A stretch of 64,000 nucleotides of DNA. It comes from Methanosarcina sp. Its GTDB lineage: Archaea > Halobacteriota > Methanosarcinia > Methanosarcinales > Methanosarcinaceae. The translations under genes were made by a program, and so were the position numbers. The notes below the pieces were generated by a model, which saw nothing but the letters and a program-made list of their open reading frames with translations, was not told where the DNA came from and searched no databases. Shown here one piece after another: positions 35,109 through 44,046 of the stretch (position 1 is the stretch's first letter; the number at the start of each line of letters is the position of its first letter). The stretch lies in contig NZ_JAQUVZ010000011.1 in the NCBI RefSeq assembly GCF_028693135.1, forward strand, positions 40,945-104,944. The letters run 5' to 3'.

Positions 35109-36131
35109 TTGAGAAAATCAAGCATACTTATCCTTGCTTTACTGCTGGTCGTATCGATCTTTGTATCCGGTTGTGTATCCGAAGATACAGATAAAAACGC
35201 AACTGAAAACGCCCCTGCAATTACTGAAATTAACTTCGGCTACCAGCCGAGTACCCACCAGATTGCATATATGACTGCCTATGAAAAAGGATGGTGGCAG
35301 GAAGATCTTGCACCTTACGGAATTGAAAAAATAAATGAAAACCAGTTTCCGACAGGTGCCCCGGAAATGCAGTATATGATGACCGGACGCCTGGATGTAG
35401 CTTATGTTGGAGCAGCTCCTGCTATTACAGCCCTCAGCCAGGGCCTTGATGCTAAAATCGTTGCGCCTGTGCAGATAAATGGTTCAAGTCTTGTTCTCAG
35501 TACTGAGAAAGCCTCCCAGTACAAAAGCCCTGAAGACCTGAAAGGACTCACAATCGCTACCTTCCCAACAGGAACAATTCAGGATACCCTGCTCAGAGAA
35601 TGGCTCAAAGAAAACGGACTTGACCCTGAGAAAGATGTGGAAATCAAAGGAATGACTCCGGGAGATGCTATTACCTCTATTTCAGCCGGACAGGTTGATG
35701 CCGTATTCCTGCCTCATCCCTCCCCTGCAATTATTGAAAAAGAAGGTAATGGACGTACTATCGTACAATCTGGAGAGATGAGTCCGAATCATGCCTGCTG
35801 TGTGCTTCTGGTTAGTGGAAAACTTATAAGAGAACACCCTGACCTTGTGGAGCAGATTGTAAAGACCCATATTAAGGCAACCGAATACAACACGGAACAC
35901 ATCGATGAAGCCGCCCAGATATATTCAAATAAGACCGGAACAGATCTTGAAACTGTAAAGCTATCTCTAAATGAATGGGATGGAGCCTGGATTACAGATC
36001 CTGCACTGATTGAAAACTCAACTGTCGACTATGCCAGAATCCAGTATGAACTCGGATACATCCAGAAACCTCTGACAAAGGAAGAAATCTTTGACACAAG
36101 CTTCTATGAAGCAGCCACCCGTGAAGAGTAA
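35109..36131 (+). CDS. ABC transporter substrate-binding lipoprotein (SsuA/TauA/NitT-like)
   Basis: This 340-residue protein has a lipoprotein-type signal (hydrophobic stretch then VSGCVSED, with the lipidated Cys at 22). A periplasmic-binding fold of the nitrate/sulfonate/taurine group follows: GYQPSTHQIAYMTAYEKGWW, GAPEMQYMMTGRLDVAYVGAAPAI, and DAVFLPHPSPAIIEK. The start is TTG at 35109 with a strong GAGGTG 7 nt upstream. It heads a three-gene importer with the permease and ATPase behind it. The substrate cannot be told from sequence; sulfonates, taurine, nitrate-like anions or a pyrimidine precursor are all possible for this family. Confidence 0.9.
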   Translation: MRKSSILILALLLVVSIFVSGCVSEDTDKNATENAPAITEINFGYQPSTHQIAYMTAYEKGWWQEDLAPYGIEKINENQFPTGAPEMQYMMTGRLDVAYVGAAPAITALSQGLDAKIVAPVQINGSSLVLSTEKASQYKSPEDLKGLTIATFPTGTIQDTLLREWLKENGLDPEKDVEIKGMTPGDAITSISAGQVDAVFLPHPSPAIIEKEGNGRTIVQSGEMSPNHACCVLLVSGKLIREHPDLVEQIVKTHIKATEYNTEHIDEAAQIYSNKTGTDLETVKLSLNEWDGAWITDPALIENSTVDYARIQYELGYIQKPLTKEEIFDTSFYEAATREE

Positions 36132-36261
36132 GAAAAAATTAATACTGAAAAGAGATGAAATGTTCAACTGTCCTCTTAATAAAGGGCAGTTTGAACCCAA
36201 TTTTCTCTGAAAAACAAAACGTGCCGGAAAGATAAAAAACTAAGAATCCTTTTAATAAAAC

Positions 36262-37050
36262 ATGAAAATTAATTTCAGAAAAACAGTCGAAGAAAAAGGC
36301 ATTGAGACATTGTCTTTCGTCTTCGTAATTACTCTGTGGCAGCTTTTAGCAAACAGAGTTGTACAGAACAAATTGCTTCTGCCGAGTTTTTATGATGTGG
36401 TACTCGCTTTTTCCGTAATTGTCAAAACTGGACTAATTTATACGGATACCATGACAAGTTTACTTCATTTTTCAATTGGCATTGCTGCTGCACTCATACT
36501 CGGAATCCCTCTGGGAATAGCCATGGGATGGTTCAAAGCAGCAAACAGGGCACTCGACCCTATAATCGAAATCCTGCGTCCGATTCCTCCTCTTGCCTGG
36601 ATCCCTTTTGCAATAATATGGTTCGGGCTCACCCATCAAGCAGCAGGTTTTGTTGTGTTTGTAGGAATGATCTTTCCTATTATCATCAATACCTATACGG
36701 GTTTCAAAAATGTACCGAGGGTTTATGTTGAGGCAGCAAAGGTTCTCGGTTGTAACCGGAACATAGACCTCATCCGCTTTGTTGCGCTTCCCTCAGCTAT
36801 TCCCACTATTGCTGCAGGAATCAGGATTGCAATGGGCGTAGGCTGGATGTGCCTTGTAGGTGCAGAGATGTTTGGAGTCAGCAATAATGGGCTCGGATAC
36901 CAGATATGGCACAATTACTACCTGCACAGGATGGATTTCGTACTCGTCTATATGCTCCTGCTGGGGTTCATAGGTCTTTTGATAGACCGCTTCTTCAGAT
37001 ACTACGTGGATGAAAAACTGCTCAGATGGAAGTCCGGGACTGTGGTATAA
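36262..37050 (+). CDS. ABC transporter permease (SsuC/TauC-like)
   Basis: This 262-residue inner-membrane permease has about six transmembrane helices and the cytoplasmic EAA loop that contacts the ATPase (EAAKVLGCNRNIDLIRFVALP near residue 158). ALILGIPLGIAMGWF and ILRPIPPLAWIPFAIIWFGL are hallmarks of the sulfonate/nitrate/taurine permease group. It lies 130 nt after the binding protein and one nucleotide before the ATPase start, so the last two genes are coupled. Confidence 0.92.
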   Translation: MKINFRKTVEEKGIETLSFVFVITLWQLLANRVVQNKLLLPSFYDVVLAFSVIVKTGLIYTDTMTSLLHFSIGIAAALILGIPLGIAMGWFKAANRALDPIIEILRPIPPLAWIPFAIIWFGLTHQAAGFVVFVGMIFPIIINTYTGFKNVPRVYVEAAKVLGCNRNIDLIRFVALPSAIPTIAAGIRIAMGVGWMCLVGAEMFGVSNNGLGYQIWHNYYLHRMDFVLVYMLLLGFIGLLIDRFFRYYVDEKLLRWKSGTVV

Positions 37051-37051
37051 A

Positions 37052-37816
37052 ATGGGAAGAGTAAGTGTAAAAAACGTTTCGCGTGTATTTAGCAAAAAAG
37101 AAGATAATTCCGGGACCGAAGCTCTGCATAATATAAGTTTTGATGTACAGGATGGAGAGTTTATCTGCCTCCTCGGCCCTTCAGGCTGCGGAAAGACAAC
37201 GCTGCTCCGGATAACTGCAGGGCTTGAGACCCTGACCTCAGGAGAGATCACACTCAATGGAGTTCCTATAACAGGCCCTGACCCCAAAAGAGGCATGGTT
37301 TTCCAGCAGTATTCCCTCTTTCCCTGGAGGACCGTGATAGACAACATCACCTTTGGGCTGGAAATGCAGGGAATCAAAAAGAAGGAAGCCCGGAAACAAG
37401 TGGAAAAGTATCTGGAACTTGTTGGCCTGGGGCAGTTCAAAAACAGCTATCCGCACGAGCTTTCAGGAGGCATGCAGCAGAGAGCAGCCATTGCAAGAGC
37501 CCTCTCTAATGAGCCAGAGGTCCTCCTTATGGACGAACCCTTCGGAGCTCTTGATGCCCAGACTCGAAATGTACTCCAGGATGAACTCCTGAAGATATGG
37601 GAACAAAAACATGTAACATTCCTTTTTGTAACACACAGCGTGGATGAAGCTGTCGTCCTCTCTGACAGGATAGTGGTTATGACCTCCAGACCAGGAAGGA
37701 TAAAGGAGATTATAAAAGTGGAACTCCCACGTCCGCGAAGCCGCACAAGTCCGGAAGTAAACAATTTAAGGGACCATGTCCTCAAACTTCTGGAAGAGGA
37801 ACGGTTCAGTAAGTAA
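37052..37816 (+). CDS. ABC transporter ATP-binding protein (SsuB/TauB-like)
   Basis: This 254-residue ATPase has Walker A GPSGCGKTT, Q-loop FQQYSLFPWRT, signature LSGGMQQR, Walker B VLLMDEPFGALD and the switch His in FVTHSVDEAV. It energises the importer formed with the two preceding genes. ATG 37052 starts just after the permease stop; an earlier in-frame ATG at 37010 would overlap the permease and is unlikely. It converges with a bactofilin-like gene. Confidence 0.95.
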   Translation: MGRVSVKNVSRVFSKKEDNSGTEALHNISFDVQDGEFICLLGPSGCGKTTLLRITAGLETLTSGEITLNGVPITGPDPKRGMVFQQYSLFPWRTVIDNITFGLEMQGIKKKEARKQVEKYLELVGLGQFKNSYPHELSGGMQQRAAIARALSNEPEVLLMDEPFGALDAQTRNVLQDELLKIWEQKHVTFLFVTHSVDEAVVLSDRIVVMTSRPGRIKEIIKVELPRPRSRTSPEVNNLRDHVLKLLEEERFSK

Positions 37817-37857
37817 ATTGTTAAAAAAGTGCAAAGAAGTCATGAACTAACAGAAGA

Positions 37858-38286
37858 TCATTGTTCGGCACGAATAATTACTTTTGTTAGCGGTTCCACT
37901 CTTTTCACGACAACCTTTCCCACAAGCTCAAGAGTCCCTCCCGCCTTTACTGAACCTAGAGAGCAGCCAGGTCTTACACGGATGTCCCCCTCACAGGCTG
38001 CAACATTTACCTTTGCTCCGTCAAGGAGAACAAGTTCGGAAACCGTTTGTATACTACCCAGAATTTGTACTGCCGCACAGACAAGGGCACTTCCGGCTTT
38101 CACATTGCCCTGAATAATCGAACCTTTTCCGAGTTCAAGCCGGCCCGATACGGTGAGATTTTTCCAGAACTTCACGTCCTGCCCGACAATAACATTGCCG
38201 TCCAGCATAAGGGCCTCTTCAAAAAAAGCTCTTTTTTCAATCACGTAAGTATTGGACCGGGGGTGGTACTTGATAAAGCGCATCAT
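37858..38286 (-). CDS. Bactofilin-like polymer-forming protein
   Basis: This 142-residue protein is built of short hydrophobic repeats such as GNVIVGQDVKFWKNLTVSGRL and GSIIQGNVKAGSALVCAAV. They form a right-handed beta-helix like the bactofilin (polymer-forming cytoskeletal) or hexapeptide-repeat fold. There is no transmembrane helix or catalytic signature. A scaffold role is inferred. Two tandem ATG codons (38286, 38283) start the frame with no clear ribosome-binding site, so the message may have little or no leader. Confidence 0.62.
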   Translation of the reverse strand: MMRFIKYHPRSNTYVIEKRAFFEEALMLDGNVIVGQDVKFWKNLTVSGRLELGKGSIIQGNVKAGSALVCAAVQILGSIQTVSELVLLDGAKVNVAACEGDIRVRPGCSLGSVKAGGTLELVGKVVVKRVEPLTKVIIRAEQ

Positions 38287-38637
38287 TAGTTAATCACTCT
38301 GGGTTACTGTCCCCGGCTATCAATCTAAGAAAGCCGCAAACAACTGGTTTTTAAGGCATCGGAAAAAACTTTATCAATTGGATTTCAAAGTATGATTGAA
38401 CATCTATTATATAATAGCATCGAATGTTCACTATCAGAGACCCCAACAAAAGATTGGTAAAGGTTAATGTGTGAACAAGGGAAACGAAACCAGAAAAACC
38501 AGACTGAAAAAAAGAGATCCCGACACATTCTAGAAGCCGGAAATTAGTGAAAATATCTAAAATTTACAACAAAAAGACTGAAAAATGATTAATTTACGAT
38601 TTTTCAGTCCTATTGTCCTTATATTAAATTGTCCTGC
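38287..38637. other. Intergenic region between the bactofilin-like and TRAM genes
   Basis: About 350 AT-rich bases with no gene seen. It includes the 3' region of the TRAM array and presumably the bactofilin-like promoter. Confidence 0.5.
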
Positions 38638-38844
38638 TTACTCAACAAGGCTGGCAAAACCGTATTTGGGGAGTACCCTTTCGATTTTAATCCTGACCTC
38701 ATCGCCGACCTTGGTGCCCGGGACAAAGACTACAAAGCCCTCTATGCGGGCAATGCCATCTCCCTGGCGGGCGAGGTCCTGAATTGTAACATCGTAGACT
38801 TCGCCTTCTTCAACAGGAACAGGGCTACTTTCTTCTCTGAACAT
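38638..38844 (-). CDS. Single-TRAM-domain protein 1 (RNA-binding)
   Basis: This 68-residue protein consists almost entirely of one TRAM domain (YDVTIQDLARQGDGIARIEGFVVFVPGTKVGDEVRIKIERV). The beta-barrel is OB-like and binds RNA. Single-TRAM proteins of related methanogens act as cold-responsive RNA chaperones. ATG 38844 was chosen over ATG 38853 because AAAGG is well spaced only for the second. It is the last and most diverged of four tandem copies (ends YGFASLVE). Confidence 0.93.
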   Translation of the reverse strand: MFREESSPVPVEEGEVYDVTIQDLARQGDGIARIEGFVVFVPGTKVGDEVRIKIERVLPKYGFASLVE

Positions 38845-38901
38845 TAAAATCATTCCTTTAATTTAATAATATTGGCGTAACAGAGTAGTTATCAGTTGAA
38901 C

Positions 38902-39108
38902 TTACTCGACAACGCTTCCAAATGCAAATTTTGGAAGTACTCTTTCGACCTTTATGCGAACTTCATCGCCGACTTTGGTGCCTGGGACAAAGATAACAAA
39001 GCCCTCTATTCGAGCAATGCCGTCTCCCTGACGAGCAAGATCCTGAATTGTAACATCGTAAACTTCGCCCTCTTCAACAGGGACTGAGCGACTTTCTTCT
39101 CTGAACAT
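38902..39108 (-). CDS. Single-TRAM-domain protein 2 (RNA-binding)
   Basis: This 68-residue TRAM-domain protein is third in transcription order and nearly identical to copy 3 (MFREESRSVPVEEGEVYDV at the start). It differs mainly at the VFVPGTKVGDEVR stretch and the AFGSVVE end. ATG 39108 follows the conserved AAGGAATG ribosome-binding block. The short gap (57 nt) to the next copy suggests one transcript. Confidence 0.93.
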   Translation of the reverse strand: MFREESRSVPVEEGEVYDVTIQDLARQGDGIARIEGFVIFVPGTKVGDEVRIKVERVLPKFAFGSVVE

Positions 39109-39174
39109 AAAAACCATTCCTTAATTATTTGATTTAATTTTTAGCATTAATTTAATTGATTCTTTTACCCACAC

Positions 39175-39381
39175 TTACTCAACAACACTTGCAAATGCAA
39201 ACTTGGGAAGAACCCTTTCGACCTTAATCTGAACTTCATCGCCAACACTGGTGTTAGGGACAAAGATAACAAAGCCCTCTATTCGAGCAATGCCGTCTCC
39301 CTGGCGAGCAAGATCCTGAATTGTAACATCGTAAACTTCGCCCTCTTCAACAGGGACTGAGCGACTTTCTTCTCTGAACAT
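39175..39381 (-). CDS. Single-TRAM-domain protein 3 (RNA-binding)
   Basis: This 68-residue TRAM-domain protein is second in transcription order. Its N-terminal half matches copy 2, while its C-terminal half (VPNTSVGDEVQIKVERVLPKFAFASVVE) matches copy 4. It is therefore a mosaic, suggesting unequal crossing-over or gene conversion. ATG 39381 carries the same AAAGGAATG leader as its neighbours. Confidence 0.93.
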   Translation of the reverse strand: MFREESRSVPVEEGEVYDVTIQDLARQGDGIARIEGFVIFVPNTSVGDEVQIKVERVLPKFAFASVVE

Positions 39382-39456
39382 TAAAATCATTCCTTTAATT
39401 TTACTTTAATTTAAACTTACATAATTAACTAATTTAACTAATTTCTCAACCCAAAC

Positions 39457-39663
39457 TTACTCGACAACGCTTGCAAATGCAAATTTCGAAAGTACCCTTT
39501 CGACCTTAATCTGGACTTCGTCGCCAACACTTGTATTCGGGACAAAAACTACAAAGCCTTCGATACGGGCGATGCCGTCTCCCTGGCGAGCGATATCCTG
39601 AATAGTTACGTCGTAAGTTTCGCCCTCTTCAACGGGCACAGAAATACGTTCTTCTCTAAACAT
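39457..39663 (-). CDS. Single-TRAM-domain protein 4 (RNA-binding), first in the array
   Basis: This 68-residue TRAM-domain protein is the promoter-proximal gene of four. It starts MFREERISVPVEEGETYDV and has QDIARQGDGIARIEG. ATG 39663 follows AAAGGAATG. A TATA box near 39866-39874 would give a leader of roughly 170 nt, long for an archaeal mRNA and reminiscent of cold-shock messages. Confidence 0.93.
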   Translation of the reverse strand: MFREERISVPVEEGETYDVTIQDIARQGDGIARIEGFVVFVPNTSVGDEVQIKVERVLSKFAFASVVE

Positions 39664-39865
39664 TAGATTCATTCCTTTAACTTCTGTTAATCAGCTTATG
39701 AAAGCTCCATAGACAGAACAGAAAAGAGTAAAAACAGTACTTAACAAGCCAAACTTGAGTAAACCAAATTTAGGAAGTACACATTCTACTTAATCTATTA
39801 CGGTGAACTAATCCACAATAGAGCTTCGGATAAGTCAATTAATTGGTCATACTCATATCCGCTTG

Positions 39866-39874
39866 TATATAATA
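39866..39874 (-). promoter_or_regulatory. Probable TATA box of the TRAM operon
   Basis: TATTATATA on the minus strand lies about 200 nt before the first TRAM start. The remaining 5' region (39675-39850) has no gene and would be the transcript leader. The rest of 39875-40213, up to the tRNA, also holds no gene. Confidence 0.4.
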
Positions 39875-40154
39875 TTTTGCTTTAATACATTGCAAAAAAG
39901 AAAAATAAAGAAGTTAGAAGGTTATTTGAAACTTGGTTTCCAGAGTTCATTGGTCTTAATTCAAAAACACAATAAGTAAGGACAATTTGGAACAATTAAT
40001 ATAGAAAATAAAACTATACAGAATAAAAGTCATTATCACTATAGAAAGTAACTAGTTCACATAAAAGAATAATTTATCCGAATATTAAGGCGAACGCAAT
40101 AAAACCTGCATTTATGTTCTGAAAAACTATATGGAGTGCCTTCGTAGGCGTAAC

Positions 40155-40163
40155 CTATAAATA
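40155..40163 (+). promoter_or_regulatory. TATA box of the tRNA-Lys gene
   Basis: CTATAAATA lies about 50 nt before the mature tRNA 5' end. That predicts a short 5' leader removed by RNase P. Confidence 0.5.
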
Positions 40164-40213
40164 TTTGAAAATACATTCTGAGAGTCGCTCATTAAATGAG
40201 AACTACAATGCGT

Positions 40214-40287
40214 GGGCTCGTAGCTTAGTCAGGCAGAGCGATGGACTCTTAATCCATAGGTCGGGGGTTCAAATCCCTTCGAGCCCG
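40214..40287 (+). tRNA. tRNA-Lys (anticodon CTT)
   Basis: A complete 74-nt cloverleaf is visible. The acceptor stem is GGGCTCG/CGAGCCC with discriminator G. The D-arm is GCTTAGTCAGGCAGAGC, the anticodon stem ATGGA/TCCAT has loop CTCTTAA (anticodon CTT), and the T-loop is TTCAAAT with G-rich stem. No intron is present and CCA is not encoded. It decodes AAG. Confidence 0.97.
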
Positions 40288-40603
40288 CTATTTCACTAAT
40301 CTCTTTTATAGTTTTATCATTTTATAGTTCTTTCTCATAATTCTTTTTCGGAAATCGTTTCAAACCTTTATCAGGTTCTTTTCAGGTTCTTTTAAACCTT
40401 TATCCGGCTCTTTAAATTTCAGCTGATGATGCAGATAACCCGGCTGAAGAGTATTTATGAAGCCTTAAAGTTTGGGAATATGATAAGAAACCTTATGCGC
40501 TATGCTCTCCTAAGCATATAAACTCTCAGATTTAGGCAACTCTAAAAGATCTTTCAGAAACCCTATTCAGTAAAAGAAACAATCGAATCCGGTAGAGAGA
40601 AAT

Positions 40604-40654
40604 GTCAATTACCCCTGAGATAAACTCAGGGGTTTCCTGTTGAAGGTTTACGAA
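40604..40654 (+). repeat. Dispersed stem-loop repeat, copy C
   Basis: This copy has the strongest stem of the family: CCCCTGAG (40612-40619) / CTCAGGGG (40625-40632) with ATAAA loop. It is preceded by GTCAATTA and followed by TTTCCTGTTGAAGGTTTA. It ends about 70 nt before the ribbon-helix-helix gene in the same orientation. The rest of 40288-40725 has no gene. Confidence 0.65.
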
Positions 40655-40725
40655 TTGAAGGAAGAAGTTATCAACCAGAAAGACAAAATTTGAAATTAAA
40701 AAAAGAAAAACATTGGAGTGCCCTG

Positions 40726-40896
40726 ATGCCAAAAGTAAGTGTTGAAATCCCTCAAGAGCTCCTGAATGACCTCAACAGGCATGTGGGAGATAATAAAAAA
40801 TTCGTCAGCCAGTCTGATGCTATCCGAACCTCAATTCGTAAAATGCTGGACATGATGGACGACATAGATAGGAGACGCGGAAGGCTGAATGAGTAA
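40726..40896 (+). CDS. Ribbon-helix-helix (CopG-like) DNA-binding protein
   Basis: This 56-residue protein starts MPKVSVEIPQELLNDLNRHV, the N-terminal DNA-binding beta-strand and first helix. SQSDAIRTSIRKMLD forms the second helix. It is a typical archaeal CopG/Arc-type repressor that binds DNA as a dimer. ATG 40726 follows GGAGTG; an upstream ATG-less extension to 40690 is unlikely. No toxin gene is next to it, so a simple regulator is more likely than an antitoxin. Confidence 0.87.
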   Translation: MPKVSVEIPQELLNDLNRHVGDNKKFVSQSDAIRTSIRKMLDMMDDIDRRRGRLNE

Positions 40897-41230
40897 CTCG
40901 TGAAATTCAAAGAGAAGCCCGTGAAGATAAAAAATAGAAAATAGAAAATAGAAAAAGTCACGCGGAAGCAAAAACAGAAACTTAACCTGAAAAATGATAA
41001 CGGAAACCTAACCTGAAGGCTGATCTGAACCCGAAAATTTTATAAAATTATCAGAATCTGAAAAACCACCCCTTTATTTCTACTGTGTTTTGGAATCAGT
41101 CGCTAATTTTAAGAGATTCCTGCAGTCCAGCAGAATTTCCACTGGAAATAAAAATGAGGGCTGAACTGTATAGTTCAGAGAACTTTTTGAATGTTTCTGA
41201 GAGACTTATCAAAAAGAAATGGTTTCAGGG
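40897..41230. other. Intergenic region between the RHH and MetE-like genes
   Basis: About 330 bases between convergent genes. No gene or clear terminator was recognised; short repeats of AAAATAG occur near 40928-40955. Confidence 0.5.
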
Positions 41231-42265
41231 TTAACAACTTTCCCTGAAATCCCTGATGCCCTGCGCAACGTTCGAAAGCAGGATAAAAGCTATCTTCTGG
41301 TTGGGCCAGGCGCCCAAACCGCAGTCCGGACCCACATACTTAATCAGGCTGCCAAACCGTCTGTAAGCCAGCTTCAGCCTTTTTGCAATAACGGCCGGTG
41401 TTTCCAGTTGCGTAACAATTTCAGGAAGATACTGTTGATCCTTCCAGATGTTGGTAGAGTATTTCTCGTTCAGGACTCCTGCCAGGGAATAGATATCTGT
41501 TCTTGCAATTCCGAGCCTCAGGAAAGAATCCGTGTCTTCAAGCATTTTTTTGTCAATAAGCTCCAGATAGGAAGGCGTGCCCGCAGACTCCACCCCTATT
41601 ACATTGATTGTAGGAGTCTCGCACGCAAAATTATAGTAAAGGGCGGAATGAAGATGAATTTCCACATCAGCTCCCCGCTTACTCGCTGCCCTGGAGGCTT
41701 CGGTAAGGGCAGAGACGATATCGTTCTCATCAAAGGCAAGTTCAGGGTTCAGCCCTATGCTTGGCTCATCAATTGAAACTGTTGTAATCTTGAAATGTTT
41801 TGCAGATTTCATTGAGTTCCGGACGAATTTGTTTACACTTTTTGCAAAAAGAGAATATATGTCCGTATAATGTGTACCCCCAAATTCCTTCAGGTAAAGT
41901 TCGGTTGGGCCGGTTACGCAGATCCGGACCTTTAAGGTTTCCCCGAATTTTTCTTTATAGGCTTTTGCAACCGTTTCTATAGCCTCAAGCTCTTCGATCC
42001 TTGCGCACTCCAGTTTTACTTCAAAGGGGCTTTCAGTACATTCAGAATCCCGGATAACCTTCAGGAATTGTTCATTCATATCCTGGTACTGAGGATAAGT
42101 GGGAACCTCTACGCCTGCATCGATTTTCTGCTGAAAAGCATCATTGATTACAGTAAAGAGTTTCTCATCTTCTGATCTTGTTTTAAAGGCGTTTTGTACC
42201 CATTCCTTGCTGACTCCTTCGGGGAGGGGATAACTTCCGATATCGTCAAAAATGATTTCTTGCAT
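41231..42265 (-). CDS. Core-MetE-like methyltransferase, copy 2
   Basis: This 344-residue protein has the C-terminal (catalytic) barrel of cobalamin-independent methionine synthase and lacks the folate-binding N-terminal half. The family motifs IDEPSIGLNPEL, EIHLHSALYY, INVIGVESAGTP and GPDCGLGAWP align with the metal-binding segments of MetE. MetE binds zinc with His-x-Cys, Glu and Cys; here the first pair reads His-x-His, while Glu and Cys remain. Archaeal core enzymes can take methyl groups from a corrinoid protein rather than folate, so a homocysteine methyltransferase role is likely but not certain. It lies 114 nt downstream of a close paralogue. Confidence 0.82.
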   Translation of the reverse strand: MQEIIFDDIGSYPLPEGVSKEWVQNAFKTRSEDEKLFTVINDAFQQKIDAGVEVPTYPQYQDMNEQFLKVIRDSECTESPFEVKLECARIEELEAIETVAKAYKEKFGETLKVRICVTGPTELYLKEFGGTHYTDIYSLFAKSVNKFVRNSMKSAKHFKITTVSIDEPSIGLNPELAFDENDIVSALTEASRAASKRGADVEIHLHSALYYNFACETPTINVIGVESAGTPSYLELIDKKMLEDTDSFLRLGIARTDIYSLAGVLNEKYSTNIWKDQQYLPEIVTQLETPAVIAKRLKLAYRRFGSLIKYVGPDCGLGAWPNQKIAFILLSNVAQGIRDFRESC

Positions 42266-42379
42266 GCTCTCTTAGTATACCTTTAAGAATTTATCATTAT
42301 TGGGAAGACAGTAAAATTATAAAAAAACAGAGGAGAAAACAGGGGAATTTTCCTGCTCTTATCCGGTGATTTCCCCGAG

Positions 42380-43423
42380 TTACTCCTGATTTTTCATTTC
42401 TGCATTAAATGCATTGATGCCTTTTGCCGTATTCTCAAGCAGCCTGAAAGCAAGTTCCTGGTCCGGCCAGTATGCCAGCCCACAGTCCGGACTTGCATAT
42501 TTTATGCGGTCCCCGAGAATAGAAGAGGCTTTCTGAAGCCGCTTTTTAATGACCTCGGGAGTTTCCATATCAGTAACAATCTTTTGCATGTATTCTTTTT
42601 CCTTCCAGGCATTGACTCCATAGGTCTCGTTAACCATACCCATAAGGCTGGAAATATCAGTCCTCGAGACCCCAAGCCTTATGTAAGTATTCGAGTCCTC
42701 CAGGACTTTTTTGTCCATCAGGTCTATGTAAGAGGGAGTTGCAGCATACTCAAACCCTATAACATTGATAGGGGTCTCACAAACAAGTTTATATTTTAAT
42801 GGAGAGTGCAGATGGATCTCCATATCTGCTCCCTGTTTTCGCGCGTAGGTAGAAACCAGAGTCAGGGCAGAGATAATATCAGAGTCAGAAAACTGGATTC
42901 TATCGTTCATTCCAAGACTTGGTTCATCCAGAGAAATAACCTTGATTTTGAAATTTTTCGCAGCTTTAAACGCCTGCTTTATAAAATATTCGATATTCAG
43001 AGCCATGATATGATATGCATCTGAAAAAGCAGTTGCTCCGAAAGCCTGAAGGTACAGGTCCGTAGGGCCAGCAACGCAAACTCTAACCCCTAGAGTTTCT
43101 CCTGTCTCTTCCCTGTACTGCTTTGCAACCTCATCAATTATCTCCAGCTCAAGGATTTTTGCGTTTTCCTCTTTTACCACATAAGGTTCATAACAGTTCT
43201 TTTCATCTTTGATTATGTCCAGAAACTGCCCTATCATATCCCGGAACTGCGGATAGGTAGGAACGTGCACTCCAACATCTATTTTTCTCTGGAAAGTCTC
43301 CCTTACCAGAGAAAAGAGTTTTTCGTCCTCGTCCCGGTTTTCAGCTGCAACTTTCACCCATTCCCTGGTGAGGCCCTCAGGTGTGGGAAGGCTGCCTCCA
43401 TCGATAAAAGTAATGTCCTGCAT
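42380..43423 (-). CDS. Core-MetE-like methyltransferase, copy 1
   Basis: This 347-residue paralogue of the next gene is alike throughout (GS.PTPEGLTREWV, SLDEPSLGMNDRIQF, EIHLHSPLKY, INVIGFEYAATPS, SPDCGLAYWPDQE). It has the same apparent His-x-His, Glu, Cys metal set. The two proteins are clearly diverged along their length, so this is an old duplication rather than a recent copy, and the pair may have different methyl donors or acceptors. Both probably share one transcript starting upstream of 43423. Confidence 0.82.
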   Translation of the reverse strand: MQDITFIDGGSLPTPEGLTREWVKVAAENRDEDEKLFSLVRETFQRKIDVGVHVPTYPQFRDMIGQFLDIIKDEKNCYEPYVVKEENAKILELEIIDEVAKQYREETGETLGVRVCVAGPTDLYLQAFGATAFSDAYHIMALNIEYFIKQAFKAAKNFKIKVISLDEPSLGMNDRIQFSDSDIISALTLVSTYARKQGADMEIHLHSPLKYKLVCETPINVIGFEYAATPSYIDLMDKKVLEDSNTYIRLGVSRTDISSLMGMVNETYGVNAWKEKEYMQKIVTDMETPEVIKKRLQKASSILGDRIKYASPDCGLAYWPDQELAFRLLENTAKGINAFNAEMKNQE

Positions 43424-44046
43424 ATGTGTTAAGTAAGACAGATCGAGTATTATAAGTATTGGAATTACTCTGAGTAATAAATTAAAAAGTGATCGATGCT
43501 GAAACTTTTTTAATTAAAGAATAGATGCTGAGACTTTTTAAAGTATGATTGTATTAATTATTTCAATCAGTATATATAAAAAGAAATTTAAGGTATTGAA
43601 GATTATGTAGAGAAAGGGAGATTTAGAGAATAATTCTCTAAAACGTTCTTCAAGGGAAAAGGGCGGTAATTAAAGGGAAATAAAGTAAGGCTTGATGGGG
43701 ATAAATAGCTAGGTAAAGCCTTGAATTATGTAAAAATAATATAAATGTTCAGCCCTTAAAGGCGTATAACATTATTGAAAAAATGTATATGATTCTTTAA
43801 GATAATTTCTCAAAACTGATCCAGAAAGAAGAGCTTCCAGAAGCTGAATTTTTCCGGAAATTAAGTTTTCCAGGGACTGAACCAGAAAGCAGGATCAAGA
43901 ACCAGATAAAGAGTTAGATCCAGACTAAAATCCCATAATTTCAGCCCTTCCCTGATATTGTTGAAATAATCCTCAGCATTCAACCATAATTGTGTCTTCA
44001 ATCAGAAATTTTGGGGGTATGAATTATAAAAACTGAAATAAAACTA
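43424..44046. other. AT-rich divergent region
   Basis: About 620 bases between the MetE-like pair and the asparagine-synthase-like gene. No gene was found. It should contain both divergent promoters. Confidence 0.5.

Noticed and set aside
40726..40896. Antitoxin of a toxin-antitoxin pair
   Set aside because: The ribbon-helix-helix protein has no adjacent toxin-like gene; the next gene is a convergent methyltransferase.
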